A DNA stretch of 64,000 bases, taken from Theileria orientalis strain Shintoku. Lineage: Eukaryota > Apicomplexa > Aconoidasida > Piroplasmida > Theileriidae. The translations under genes and the position numbers were made by a program. The stretch is from assembly GCF_000740895.1 (NCBI RefSeq), contig NC_025262.1:1-64000 (forward strand). The letters are read 5' to 3'. Below, piece after piece: positions 1 to 11,400 of this stretch. The notes below the pieces were generated by a model, which made no database searches, was not told the origin of the DNA, and saw only the letters and a program-made list of their open reading frames with translations. Positions within the stretch are counted from its first letter, which is position 1, and every line of letters starts with the position of its first letter.

Positions 1-380
1 CCTAAACCCTAAACCCTAAACCCTAAACCCTAAACCCTAAAACCCTAAACCCTAAACCCTAAACCCTAAAACCCTAAAACCCTAAAACCCTAAAACCCTA
101 AAACCCTAAACCCTAAACCCTAAACCCTAAACCCTAAACCCTAAACCCTAAACCCTAAACCCTAAACCCTAAAACTAAAACCCTAAAAACCCTAAAACCT
201 AAACCCTAAAAAAAACCCTAAACCCAAAACCCTAAACCCTAAACCCTAAACCCTAAAACCCTAAACCCTAAACCCTAAACCCTAAAACCCTAAACCCTAA
301 ACCCTAAACCTAAACCCTAAACCCTAAACCCTAAACCCTAAACCCTAAAACCCTAAACCCTAAAACCCTAAACCCTAAAA
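1..380. repeat. Telomere repeat tract (left chromosome end)
   Basis: Uninterrupted array of CCCTAAA with frequent CCCTAAAA units and a few imperfect units around 170-235 (for example AAAACTAAAACCC). The C-rich strand reads 5'->3' into the chromosome, so this is a left telomere. Mixed 7/8-bp units of this kind are known for Theileria telomeres. The array decays into unique sequence after about 380. Confidence 0.97.
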
Positions 381-1120
381 AAGCCCTAGAGGTCATGTGT
401 CAGGTTGTTCGAGTGATATCGGCTCGTTGGCTATGGTTATGTGTCTATTCGGTATGGTATTGGTGTGTTAAGTATGGTGTTGACATGGTTTCTGCATGGT
501 ATCTTAGTGTTTGGTACACTAAAGGAGTGATATCAGTGTGTTCGGTATGGTATTGGTGTGTTCTGCATGGTATCTTAGTGTTTGGTACTCTTACTGTAAC
601 ATATCTGAAGGTTATCGGTGATGTTTGCATGGTATCTTAGTGTTTGGTAAGGTTTGGGCATGGTTGGAGGAAGATGTGTGACGTGTCGGTACCGTAGCAG
701 CGCCTTACAGGTAATGTCAGTGTCGTATCAGGGTGTTATGTACCCTGTTACAATGATAACTGAACGTTGTGTGTGCTATCAGCATGATATACAACCCTTG
801 CACATGGTGACGGTACCTTATGAGGGTAGTAGGTACCTTGATGGACTGATAACAGGGTGGTAGGTACCATGTCTGTGTAGTACCAGTGCCCTATGTGTGC
901 TATCAGTGCCGTGTCAATGCCCTTGGTAAAAGTTATGTGTGTTGACGGTACCTTATGAGGGTAGTAGGTACCTTGATGGACTGATAACAGGGTAGTAGGT
1001 ACCTTGTAAGTGCCGTACCAGGGTGGTAGGTACACTGTTACAATGATAACTGAACGTTGTGTCTGTTAAAGGTACCTTATCAGGGTAGAAGGTACACTGT
1101 TACAATGATATCTGAGTGGC
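381..1120. repeat. Telomere-associated tandem repeats, part 1
   Basis: Two families of degenerate direct repeats. At 431-650 a G/T-rich motif containing TGCATGGTATCTTAGTG recurs at 493, 564 and 626 (spacing 71 and 62). At 740-1110 a unit starting GGTACCTTATGAGGGTAG recurs at 812, 947 and, altered, 1071; TGTTACAATGATAACTGAAC occurs near 749 and 1035. Short open frames here follow the repeat and show no coding character. Confidence 0.8.
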
Positions 1121-1615
1121 AGTGATACCCACTCCATCACCCACATCTCCCTCGCTCACATAAATCATCAACATAAATCAACTCACACTCATATTATAAT
1201 CACACTCACCAACGACTCCCTTGGCTGGGGTCCGGCATGTTTAGTTCGACTCAGGCATGTGTAGTTACGGTCTGGCATGCCCATAACACGCATGGCCCTG
1301 TGACACACCCTGGCTACCAGGTGCCATGACCACTCACCCGTATATACGAGGTGACAACATGGCCCTGACACACCCTGGGTACCCGGTGGCATATACATCA
1401 GGGTGCCAGGCGGCCATGTGACATGACATACCCCTTGTATATATATGGAGGTGGCGAGTAGCTGGTCGACCCTGTATATACACGAGGGTAAGAGATGGCC
1501 AGGGTGTATAAACATAACAAGGGACTTAGTGGATTAAGTTACGGTTATTGTGGACATAACGGAGCTGTTCAATGACATTAACAAGCTGATATTGACAATA
1601 AACTTTAGGATATCG
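1121..1615. other. Subtelomeric non-coding sequence
   Basis: No convincing gene. The motif GGCCCTG(TG)ACACACCCTGG recurs near 1293 and 1360, next to TATATAC(A)CGAGG-like pieces, so this is further decayed telomere-associated repeat. The minus-strand frame at 1189-1515 is repeat-derived and resembles no family I know. Confidence 0.6.
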
Positions 1616-1705
1616 ACCATGACCCAGCCAGAGCTATCATGACTTAGCCAGAGCTATCATGACTTAGCCAGAGCTATCATGACTTAGCCAAAGCTATCAT
1701 GACCC
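1616..1705. repeat. 20-bp tandem repeat
   Basis: Four tandem copies of a 20-bp unit with core TGACTTAGCCAGAGCTATCA. The first reads TGACCCAGCC and the fourth has an A for G; a partial fifth follows. It is purely non-coding and part of the subtelomeric repeat mosaic. Confidence 0.9.
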
Positions 1706-2455
1706 AGCTGATACGGTGGCAGACTGACTGTTGTTGACAATGGCAAATGGGCAGTTGAACAACAATTATTGAACGTTTAAGGGCAATTTATAAACGTTGT
1801 TAAGAATTGACAAACGTTGATAAGAATTGATAGACGTTGATGGTTGATAGGCGTTGACAAGCAATGATAAACGTTGATGTTGACAAACATTGATAAGAAT
1901 TGATAAAAATTATGGACGTTGATAAACATGGAAGCCTGTGCTGGTGGCAACAGGGTCTACAAAGGTGACTGAAGAGGCGACGAGGGTCGGTGGTAGCTGA
2001 TAAGGTGCCACCAGACCATAACACTGGTTGTGGCAGGGTAGTACTGGGTATGGATGGGCACGGAGTGGGCTTATGGCCTACCCGGTGGCACTATAGAACT
2101 GGCTACTAGGGTAAGCTGGACGGCAGGGCACCGACTACTAGGGACAGGGTAACACCAGGGCAGTTACAATAGAGAAACGGTAACACTATGACACTGACTA
2201 CTAGGGTAAGGAGACGGGTAGGCAAGTTACAATATAAGTAAGGTCATCACCAGGGCACCGATTACTACGGTACGGTGGCCACCAGAACAAGTAGTAAAAT
2301 ACGACACGGAGAACGTTGAATAACAAGGCCTGGAAAAACGAAAATAGGACATGTAAAAGGGCATTTGTGGCTAGGTTTACTAGGAATAGTTAGAGAAAAA
2401 AGTAGGGGGGTCCACGTATTAACAGTGGTCAACGTAGTAGCAAGGGTTAACGTAC
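1706..2455. other. Subtelomeric non-coding sequence with degenerate short repeats
   Basis: At 1795-1930 a GTTGATAAGAATTGATA-like motif recurs irregularly. From 2030 to 2290 GGGCACCGACTACTAGGG-like and GTTACAATA(G/T)A-like pieces recur. No gene supported. Confidence 0.55.
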
Positions 2456-2618
2456 TATCAAGGGTTAACGTAGTAGCAGTGGCCATAGTACTACCAAGGG
2501 TTAACGTAGTAGCAGTGGCCATAGTACTACCAAGGGTTAACGTAGTAGCAGTGGCCATAGTACTACCAAGGGTTAACGTAGTAGCAGTGGCCATAGTACT
2601 ACCAAGGGTTAACGTACT
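2456..2618. repeat. 36-bp tandem repeat
   Basis: Four essentially perfect copies of a 36-bp unit begin at 2460, 2496, 2532 and 2568 (core GGTTAACGTAGTAGCAGTGG), with partial copies on each side. Because 36 is a multiple of three and the unit lacks stops, both strands show a periodic reading frame. This is a repeat effect and not a gene. Confidence 0.92.
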
Positions 2619-4424
2619 AAAACTTTAGTAAGTTTGAGGTGTTAATGTTGACACATAAATGGGTCAGACGAGTATGCCTGATGAAGCTGGTTATAGGGGT
2701 TTTGATAGTAAACACTGACGGTACATTTTAGTTTTTTAGTGTTTCGAGGTTTTTAGGACGAGATTTATTATAATTTCATTGACAATTACTAATATAATAA
2801 TAAACAGATAATAAATCAAAGTGATAATTGACCCCATGGTTGAGGAATCATAATACCCAAACACGAACTTCCATATTCAAATATACACGAATGTAGTTAG
2901 TGAACCTACACATCTAACTAATGTTATGTAAAATATATAAGTGTAGTATTTCTGTAGTTTTTTAGGACCTATTAAACATTATACACACCTAGTCCTAGTA
3001 CTCACATTTCTGTAGCTAAAAAGTTTTAAAATGGTCAATACAGACAAAAATGGATTTAATAAAGCACTCGATTCAAATGATAATTTATGTCAAATTTCTA
3101 ATTTTTGTATTTCTATATTCAATAACATATGATAATTTGACTATTGAATACTCCACTGATACATCGTCTACTGATACTCGGAGTAACGAATCAATTGATT
3201 CGAGATAGGTTGATAACAACTTACTACATGGATAATCGACTGATGATGTTGAACACAAATTGAAAGCTGTTGGACCGAGATTATTAGATGAAGTTGGACA
3301 TAAATCAGAAACTGGTTCAACTGACACAAACCATGATAAGAAATCTAGACTCGAATCTGCAGGCGGTTAAAGCAATAAAACTTATGACACCAATGCGGAT
3401 ATGGCTTTCACTTCATCGGCTGGCGAACGTTCATGTTCTGAATTTTCCTCGTTGTTTAGAGGCCGTGCTAAAAGACCAAAGTGTTCCTTAATGAAATTTG
3501 TTTGCAAACTAGTACGTAATTGTAAAGAGGAAATCACTGATAGTTATAGTGAAGATGTGTCGCCAGGTTGTTCCAGTTGTTTTTGCTGTTGTTTTTGTTT
3601 TTGTTGATGTACTTGTTTTTGCTGTTGATCCTCAAAATCATCATGAAGACGCTATTGACTGTAAACAATAATTCTTGAACCTTGACATTCATGTCTTGAC
3701 AAATTTGATTAATAAATCATTAGACAGTAGTATGTTGAACCATCAATTATTACATAACACCCATGTCCAGCACACATAAGGCCAGTATACTGAACAGACC
3801 AGTCACACCTAAGAACGGGTGTGGATACACCTCAACAAGGCGTCAACATATCAACCATGTCACAGAACAACCGGAGTGGATACACCTCAACAAGGCGTCA
3901 ACATATCAACCATGTTACACATATCAACGGATGTAGATACTCATACATTAAGTCACAATCACTGCCATCACCGACTATCAACACTTATGTTCATAACACA
4001 TCAATAACATGAACCTGGCCAACCATCATCAACAGGTTGGCCATCTCATAGCACCGATAAGCCAGACTATCACACATTATCCTGGGTAAAACCGACTAAA
4101 AACACTCTTCAACAATCGCTCATAACATTAACAAACGCACAGCAACTGTTAACATAACACAGCCGACACGGTATGCACTAATGCCTTGACCCATGCCATA
4201 GACAACATGTGTCATCTACTGGCTGTTGTAGGCGCCTGTCCCTATACCTGGTGTTTCGACAAGAACATGAATCGCATGAGACTCTGCAGGACCCTTTTTC
4301 GTAGTCGGTAAATGCAATACACTGCCAGTGTATGTACCTGTTAATTGGCGTAGTCGTAGTGGACTGACCCCAGCACCACCCATGGTTGAGCCCGGCGACC
4401 CTGATCTCAGTGACATTCTATACC
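2619..4424. other. AT-rich subtelomeric spacer, no gene supported
   Basis: From 2640 to about 3780 the sequence is AT-rich with only short frames. A 55-bp period repeat of about 41 bp (GGATACACCTCAACAAGGCG) lies at 3821-3861 and 3876-3916. The 4200-4400 stretch is less AT-rich and is open on the minus strand for 66 codons, but shows no domain or signal peptide. I see no complete gene. Confidence 0.55.
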
Positions 4425-6959
4425 ATGAAGATTAATACCATTAGTACATACGTGTTGGTATACCTCTTGACAAACGGCCACTGGAATCTCATGGTCCCAG
4501 TCAAAGCAGATGGAGGTTCAACAGGCGGCAGTGATGCAGGCTCAACAGCCGGTAGTGATGCAGGTTCAACAGCAGGTAGTGATGTAGCCGAAGTTTCAAC
4601 TTTGGGAACTGACGGTTCGTCAGCCAGCACTGATCCCAATGCCAATGCCAATCTTTCAAGCGGTACTGACGGTACTGTTGCAACACCAGCCAACGAAGCC
4701 GACGGTAGCTCATCAGCTGATGGAGCTTCGACTGATGCAGATGCCAGTCTTGCATCTGGATCATCCGGTGAATCAGCTGATGGAGCAGCATCGGCAGATG
4801 CCGATGGCAGTGTTGCTGTACCAGCTAAACCAGCTGAGGAGTCACCGTTGCTTAACGGATTGTACCCTGACTTATTTACATCAGGATTATATGGCCACAA
4901 AGATTACTCAGAAACAATTCCGGCCTTAGTAGCCCAAAGAGAAGAAGCTAAGCTTTTAGTCGAAGATGCGAGAAAAGCAGCAGACGAACTCATTAATGCG
5001 GCTTTAAAATTGTATAATGAAGCCCGGGAACTATCTGCAGAAATAGAAAAACCAGACAATCTTGATGAACTCTCTGCTAAAATTGTTGCTACAACTGCCA
5101 AGGTTAACGTGGAGATGAAACAAGCTGACATGATAGCCCATGAACACGACATGTTATACCATAGTGGATTCCCTAATGGTTGGCACGCTGAACATGATCC
5201 CGTGCTTGAAAAGGATGCACTGTTAAGGAAAACCTTGATGTATAGAGATAGTTTCCCTAATCCATGGCATGACATGAACTGGTCAATGTTAGACGAAGCA
5301 AATAAAATCAGAGAAAAGAAGTACAAAGAAGACAAAGAAGGAATGAAAGTCAAAATTGACGGCAAGGAGGCCCAAATTGTCTTGAAAGAGGAGCAAATTG
5401 CAAGTAAAAATACAGAATTGTTGGTTAAAAAGGAAGAGTTAGAAGATAAAAATGAGGAATTAAATGCCAAAAAACAAGAAGTGTCTGATATGAAAGAACT
5501 CATCAAAGAGCTCCAAAAGGACTTGAAAAAACTAGAGGCGGAAGCTAGAAATATCGCTTCAGAGCATAGTACACTTAATAGAGAACTCCTTGTACTTGAT
5601 CTGGAGATGAGGAAGCTAGACGACGAACACGCAAAACTTAATAATGAATTCTTAAACTTGTTGGAGGATGATCGCAAGATCGTAAAAGAGTTTTATGATA
5701 CGACAGGAAGTATAGGCCATTTACACGACAAACATGGAAAAGACAGATATGGATTATACAGTGAGACCGATCGTCCTGTTGATACTAGAGACACATTTAC
5801 ACCGTATAATGTCGATGTGCAGGGATTGAAACACTACGATCCAACTATTCCAACCGAAGTTACAAAAGCATACTTAGGTGATTTATATCCTGACATGGGC
5901 GGAAGCCTTGTAATTGTTAAAAAACCAAAAGAGCTTGAAGTACATAAGGATGTCAAATTTAATCCTGTTGACAATTTTTCGGAATATCCAGCAATTATAG
6001 GTAGGGGACATGAGGCAAAGGCATCGGAAAGTAGTGAAGTTGGTAATGATAAAACTAAAGTCGCAGCCCCTGCTCCTGAAGGTTCGGTTGCACCTCCTGC
6101 CGTACCAGTTTCTGGATCCACTGAAGCTAAACCTGTGGAAGAATCAGCTGAAGCCAAGGCCCCTGAAGATGGAGCCAAGGTGGAAGAGGCAGCTCCTGTC
6201 TCTACGGCTGCTCCCGCCCATACAGCTGGTCATGCCGCTGTTCCTGGAGCCAAGACTGAGGCTCAGGCAGCTCCAGCACATACAGCTGGTCATGCCGCCG
6301 TTCCTGAAGCCAAGGCCGAGGCTCAGGCAGCTCCAACTGGTGTTAAATTCTACAAGACAGGTTCAGATGGTTCCATGGTTGAAATGGTTGAAAACACCGA
6401 TTTTGAAAAGAAAAACACTGTAGGTGATGATAGATTTGATTTTAAAACCAATGCCAAGTGCGAAAAGATAACATTTGATGGTCAAGATGTATGGAAGAAG
6501 GGAGATCAGGATGTTAATGAGCCTAGGTCTGTAACTTATAGAGACTCATTGAAGGTAGTTGTTGTACGTGACAATAATTGGACCGTGAATTACAAAAAGG
6601 ATAACAGAGAGGGTGTTTGGAAGTTAGAAAGTAAGACACAAAGAGCTGCAAGAACTGGATCAGCCAAAACTGGATCAACCCCCTCCACTAGAACTGGACT
6701 AGCATCACCAGGAATGGCTAGAGCTGCAGGCGGATCAACTACGAACCTCGCAAGCAGTAGAGATAAACTCGGGGGATCAGTGACAAACCTTGATACAGCT
6801 TCAACAACAGGATCCGACGAAGGTAAGTCTACCGGATCATCGGACGTTGCTAATCTTAAAGAAGTTGAAGATGATACACATGTCTCAGGTTCATCTGGTT
6901 TAGCCGGAGCAACCACCTTAAGAGGCACAGGAACAGCAGCAGGAAAAACAGCACATTAG
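4425..6959 (+). CDS. Secreted coiled-coil protein with one FAINT-like domain and LYPD motif (844 aa)
   Basis: First protein gene inside the telomere. I start it at the ATG at 4425; the frame is open upstream only through a TTG, not a eukaryotic start. The N-terminus (MKINTISTYVLVYLLTNGHW) is a good signal peptide. Then follow a Ser/Gly/Asp/Ala-rich disordered stretch (about 30-140), a NGLYPDLFTSG motif near 144, the related SGFPNGWH and SFPNPWHD motifs (about 247-288), a Lys/Glu-rich coiled coil (about 299-425), an Ala/Pro-rich part with two 20-residue APAHTAGHAAVP repeats, a FAINT-like domain (about 642-740, with ITFDGQDVWKK), and a Gly/Ser/Thr tail. FAINT proteins are typical of secreted Theileria proteins. 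The LYPD and GWH motifs link it to the giant neighbour at 8498. Function unknown; a secreted host-interacting or surface role is inference. Confidence 0.88.
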   Translation: MKINTISTYVLVYLLTNGHWNLMVPVKADGGSTGGSDAGSTAGSDAGSTAGSDVAEVSTLGTDGSSASTDPNANANLSSGTDGTVATPANEADGSSSADGASTDADASLASGSSGESADGAASADADGSVAVPAKPAEESPLLNGLYPDLFTSGLYGHKDYSETIPALVAQREEAKLLVEDARKAADELINAALKLYNEARELSAEIEKPDNLDELSAKIVATTAKVNVEMKQADMIAHEHDMLYHSGFPNGWHAEHDPVLEKDALLRKTLMYRDSFPNPWHDMNWSMLDEANKIREKKYKEDKEGMKVKIDGKEAQIVLKEEQIASKNTELLVKKEELEDKNEELNAKKQEVSDMKELIKELQKDLKKLEAEARNIASEHSTLNRELLVLDLEMRKLDDEHAKLNNEFLNLLEDDRKIVKEFYDTTGSIGHLHDKHGKDRYGLYSETDRPVDTRDTFTPYNVDVQGLKHYDPTIPTEVTKAYLGDLYPDMGGSLVIVKKPKELEVHKDVKFNPVDNFSEYPAIIGRGHEAKASESSEVGNDKTKVAAPAPEGSVAPPAVPVSGSTEAKPVEESAEAKAPEDGAKVEEAAPVSTAAPAHTAGHAAVPGAKTEAQAAPAHTAGHAAVPEAKAEAQAAPTGVKFYKTGSDGSMVEMVENTDFEKKNTVGDDRFDFKTNAKCEKITFDGQDVWKKGDQDVNEPRSVTYRDSLKVVVVRDNNWTVNYKKDNREGVWKLESKTQRAARTGSAKTGSTPSTRTGLASPGMARAAGGSTTNLASSRDKLGGSVTNLDTASTTGSDEGKSTGSSDVANLKEVEDDTHVSGSSGLAGATTLRGTGTAAGKTAH

Positions 6960-8497
6960 GACAATACACAGTTGTAGCCATGGAATAGCCTGTAACAACC
7001 AAGGTACAGTCAGTCATTAACAGCCATGGAATAGCCAATAAAAAACAATGGCTCTAATTGGTCAACATCAGCCATGGAGCAACCAATAACCACGAACAAC
7101 CATAAACATTAATATAACCACTAATAACCAAAGGATAATTAACCATGATAGACTGGTGTTTGAGCATTAGAATGGTCAAACTCGTACAAGATAGGGCAAT
7201 ACCTATGTTATTGTAAAGCCTATGTTATTATTACAGCCATGTCGTGGTAAAGTCTATGTTATGACAATAGCCATGTTATGGTAAAGCCTATGTTACGATA
7301 ACAGCCACTCGAAAATCAGCAGAAGGGACTATTATCCATACGGAATAATGGTACTTTTGGGGGCTTGATTAAGGCTATGTTTTCAGTCAGTAGCTACCAC
7401 TAATAAAAGTACCATTAACATCCGTATGAGATAACAGCATCCCCTTGTTGTACGAGGCATCAAAGGAGTGCCTTTTAAGTTATTACATAATTACTCAACA
7501 ATGTAGTAACAGTGTAATTTCAATGTAGTATTGTTTATATGTGTTAATAGCCTAGGATAATATGTGTGTTCGCAGTTGTGTGATAGAAGATTGACAGTTC
7601 ATCGACTAATTGTTAAATGTAGCAACCTTATATGTTTGCACATATACTATTTTACTTAACAAATGAATAAAATTGACAGAACAAATACAAAGTAATAAAT
7701 AAGAGATAGCAAATGGATGACGGTAAGATAATGTTAAATTATTTGGAGTAACAGAAACATGGTACAAAGTAAAAAAATAAACACCAATTTTTAAAGTAAT
7801 AATAAATTATAATTTAAGTTTATTAATTTCACAACAATAAATGTTAGGAAGAATGGTAATTTCAGTATAATAAATCTACATATATAACCTGTTACACTCA
7901 ATAATTTATTTGACATATGACATTAAATCTAGGGTTTGAATCACATTATTTACAGGCATTTGGAGATTTCACAGTATGGGCTTGTAATTCAAAATTGTTA
8001 ACAAATTAAAAAATATATTGTATAAATCATGATATGAATTGGAGTGTATGTACAAATATGAAAAAGAGTATGGATTTAATTTTTCTTAAAATATATAAAA
8101 ATAAAGTAAGTAAATAAATATATAAAATGGAAAGAGCACTTAAAAGGGTGTTGTAATACGACTAAGTTATAATGAATATGAGATTCACAAACGAATAAAA
8201 TCGGAGGATGGACACACATTTGACCGAGTATGACATAAACAATTGCATAAAAAATCAAGGTGATTTTAAAGCATCGGATAAATAAGGTAGGTAGAGGCCA
8301 AAAGAATTTCTTAGTAATATTTGTATGAAAGAATCTCCCCATTGCTAAATTAAAAAACTCGATTTTTGAGGCCAATCAGTTACATTCAAGCACATAATGA
8401 ACAATGAGGTTCATGGATAAATTTATATTTTGTAACTGCTTGATTGTAAACCTAAATAACGACATGGTTGGTTCAATAAGATAGGTTATCAATCTTT
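6960..8497. other. Intergenic region with short repeats and an imperfect inverted repeat
   Basis: At about 7190-7310 TAAAG(C/T)CTATGTTA and A(C/T)AGCCATGT pieces alternate as a degenerate tandem repeat. An imperfect hairpin lies at 7332-7434. The rest is AT-rich, with no gene supported. A stop at 8477, in frame with the next gene, separates that gene from this region. Confidence 0.6.
7332..7434. repeat. Imperfect inverted repeat
   Basis: Arm 7332-7358 and arm 7405-7434 pair through AAAAGTACCATTA (13 bp), then CCGTATG and ATAA, with bulges of 1-4 nt and a 46-nt spacer. It lies about 370 bp past the 844-residue gene. It could be an RNA hairpin or a remnant element; function unknown. Confidence 0.6.
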
Positions 8498-11400
8498 ATG
8501 CGAAATGTTTGGATTATCGCATCAGTTGTCGTTGCAATTGCTATTTGTTTATCTATCGGCTTGACTGTTGGATTCCTGCTCAAGAAAAGGAAGGGTACAG
8601 GTGGTACAGTCGCTAATGTTAGTATTTCGCCTGTACGCTTAGCAAACGATGCCGACTTGAAAGTCAAGGATACTAGCGATGACATTATTAAGATTGACTT
8701 TTTAAAAAGAGAAAACTACTCCGTAGGTGGAAATAATGCCAGTGTCAACAGTTTTAATCACGATTTTCCCACGGCTAAACTCACTGGTTGGACTCACACC
8801 TTTCAACTCCCTCTCAGGATACGGAAATTTATTGTTGGATCCATTGAGGTTGCCGTTTCGAAAATTACTCCCATTTCTGGTTTCACTGTGTTCAATAATC
8901 AAGATGCAGGTGATTTTGTAACAATTTGGCATGATGGCGACTTTCATCACTACTCTAAATCAGGTGAACTTATTTCAGTTGGAGCCTTTCCATTTGCCAA
9001 TGGAGATGAATCAATCCATCCAAGGAGTCTAAAAATACCATCAAGAATTTCTGAAGATGACCATTTAAACGTTTCAACCACTGATGGTATTGACAACGAA
9101 CGTAATTTGGAAGATATAGGTGTATTAATTGAGTCAGAAGAACCAATTGTAGAAAAGTCAATAATCCCTAATCTCTATCAAGAATTAACATCAACTGAAT
9201 GCTCTAGTGACGATTTAGATGTTGAAAAATCAAGCGTACATGAAGATTTAGAATTTCCTGAATCTGGAACTACATTGGAATGGGATGACAGTGTGTTAAT
9301 TGATGAGCCAAAAGAACCAGAAATTGAAAGTTTTACTTTTAACCCTGTAAGTGGTTTTCCTACCGGATGGCACGACAGTGAGTTAATTGAAGTTCCAAAA
9401 CCTAAACCTCAGTTAAATGGTCTATATCCAGACACTATTAGAACTGGGTGGGCTTTGGATGATTTGGATATTGAAGAACATGACCCACTTTTCAATGGTC
9501 TTTATCCAGATGCAATATCAACTGGTTGGGCTAGAGATGATTTGGATAAATCCAAGAAAAGGAAAACTGTGTATACCGACTTCGATCCCTCTATCGGATT
9601 TCCCTCTGGTTGGCATGATAGAAGTGACCTAGTTGAAATACCAGACCGAGAACCTCAGTTAAATGGTCTATATCCAGACACTATTAGAACTGGGTGGGCT
9701 TTGGATGATTTGGATATTGAAGAACATGACCCACTTTTCAATGGTCTTTATCCAGATGCAATATCAACTGGGTGGGCTTTGGATGATTTGGATATTGAAG
9801 AACATGACCCACTTTTCAATGGTCTTTATCCAGATGCAATATCAACTGGGTGGGCTTTGGATGATTTGGATATTGAAGAACATGACCCACTTTTCAATGG
9901 TCTTTATCCAGATGCAATATCAACTGGTTGGGCTAGAGATGATTTGGATAAATCCAAGAAAAGGAAAACTGTGTATACCGACTTCGATCCCTCTATCGGA
10001 TTTCCCTCTGGTTGGCATGATAGAAGTGACCTAGTTGAAATACCAGACCGAGAACCTCAGTTAAATGGTCTATATCCAGACACTATTAGAACTGGGTGGG
10101 CTTTGGATGATTTGGATATTGAAGAACATGACCCACTTTTCAATGGTCTTTATCCAGATGCAATATCAACTGGTTGGGCTAGAGATGATTTGGATAAATC
10201 CAAGAAAAGGAAAACTGTGTATACCGACTTCGATCCCTCTATCGGATTTCCTTCGGGTTGGCATGATAGAAGTGACCTAGTTGAAATACCAGACCGAGAA
10301 CCTCAGTTAAATGGTCTTTATCCAGATGCAATATCAACTGGGTGGGCTTTGGATGATTTGGATATTGAAGAACATGACCCACTTTTCAATGGTCTTTATC
10401 CAGATGCAATATCAACTGGTTGGGCTAGAGATGATTTGGATAAATCCAAGAAAAGGAAAACTGTGTATACCGACTTCGATCCCTCTATCGGATTTCCCTC
10501 TGGTTGGCATGATAGAAGTGACCTAGTTGAAATACCAGACCGAGAACCTCAGTTAAATGGTCTATATCCAGACACTATTAGAACTGGGTGGGCTTTGGAT
10601 GATTTGGATATTGAAGAACATGACCCACTTTTCAATGGTCTTTATCCAGATGCAATATCAACTGGTTGGGCTAGAGATGATTTGGATAAATCCAAGAAAA
10701 GGAAAACTGTGTATACCGACTTCGATCCCTCTATCGGATTTCCTTCGGGTTGGCATGATAGAAGTGACCTAGTTGAAATACCAGACCGAGAACCTCAGTT
10801 AAATGGTCTATATCCAGACACTATTAGAACTGGGTGGGCTTTGGATGATTTGGATATTGAAGAACATGACCCACTTTTCAATGGTCTTTATCCAGATGCA
10901 ATATCAACTGGTTGGGCTAGAGATGATTTGGATAAATCCAAGAAAAGGAAAACTGTGTATACCGACTTCGATCCCTCTATCGGATTTCCTTCGGGTTGGC
11001 ATGATAGAAGTGACCTAGTTGAAATACCAGACCGAGAACCTCAGTTAAATGGTCTATATCCAGACACTATTAGAACTGGGTGGGCTTTGGATGATTTGGA
11101 TATTGAAGAACATGACCCACTTTTCAATGGTCTTTATCCAGATGCAATATCAACTGGTTGGGCTAGAGATGATTTGGATAAATCCAAGAAAAGGAAAACT
11201 GTGTATACCGACTTCGATCCCTCTATCGGATTTCCCTCTGGTTGGCATGATAGAAGTGACCTAGTTGAAATACCAGACCGAGAACCTCAGTTAAATGGTC
11301 TATATCCAGACACTATTAGAACTGGGTGGGCTTTGGATGATTTGGATATTGAAGAACATGACCCACTTTTCAATGGTCTTTATCCAGATGCAATATCAAC

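Noticed and set aside
2265..2628. Open frames on both strands with a 12-residue period
   Set aside because: They come from the 36-bp tandem repeat, whose length is a multiple of three and which lacks stops; no gene signals.
3288..3607. Two overlapping short frames, one ending in a Cys/Phe-rich run
   Set aside because: The Cys/Phe run is a translated TGTTTTTG repeat; no gene structure seen.
4216..4416. 66-codon minus-strand frame in less AT-rich sequence
   Set aside because: No ATG-supported domain, signal peptide or similarity recognised; overlaps the start of the real plus-strand gene.
4386..4424. Upstream extension of the 844-residue gene from a TTG
   Set aside because: TTG is not a likely start in this organism, and the ATG at 4425 directly begins a good signal peptide.
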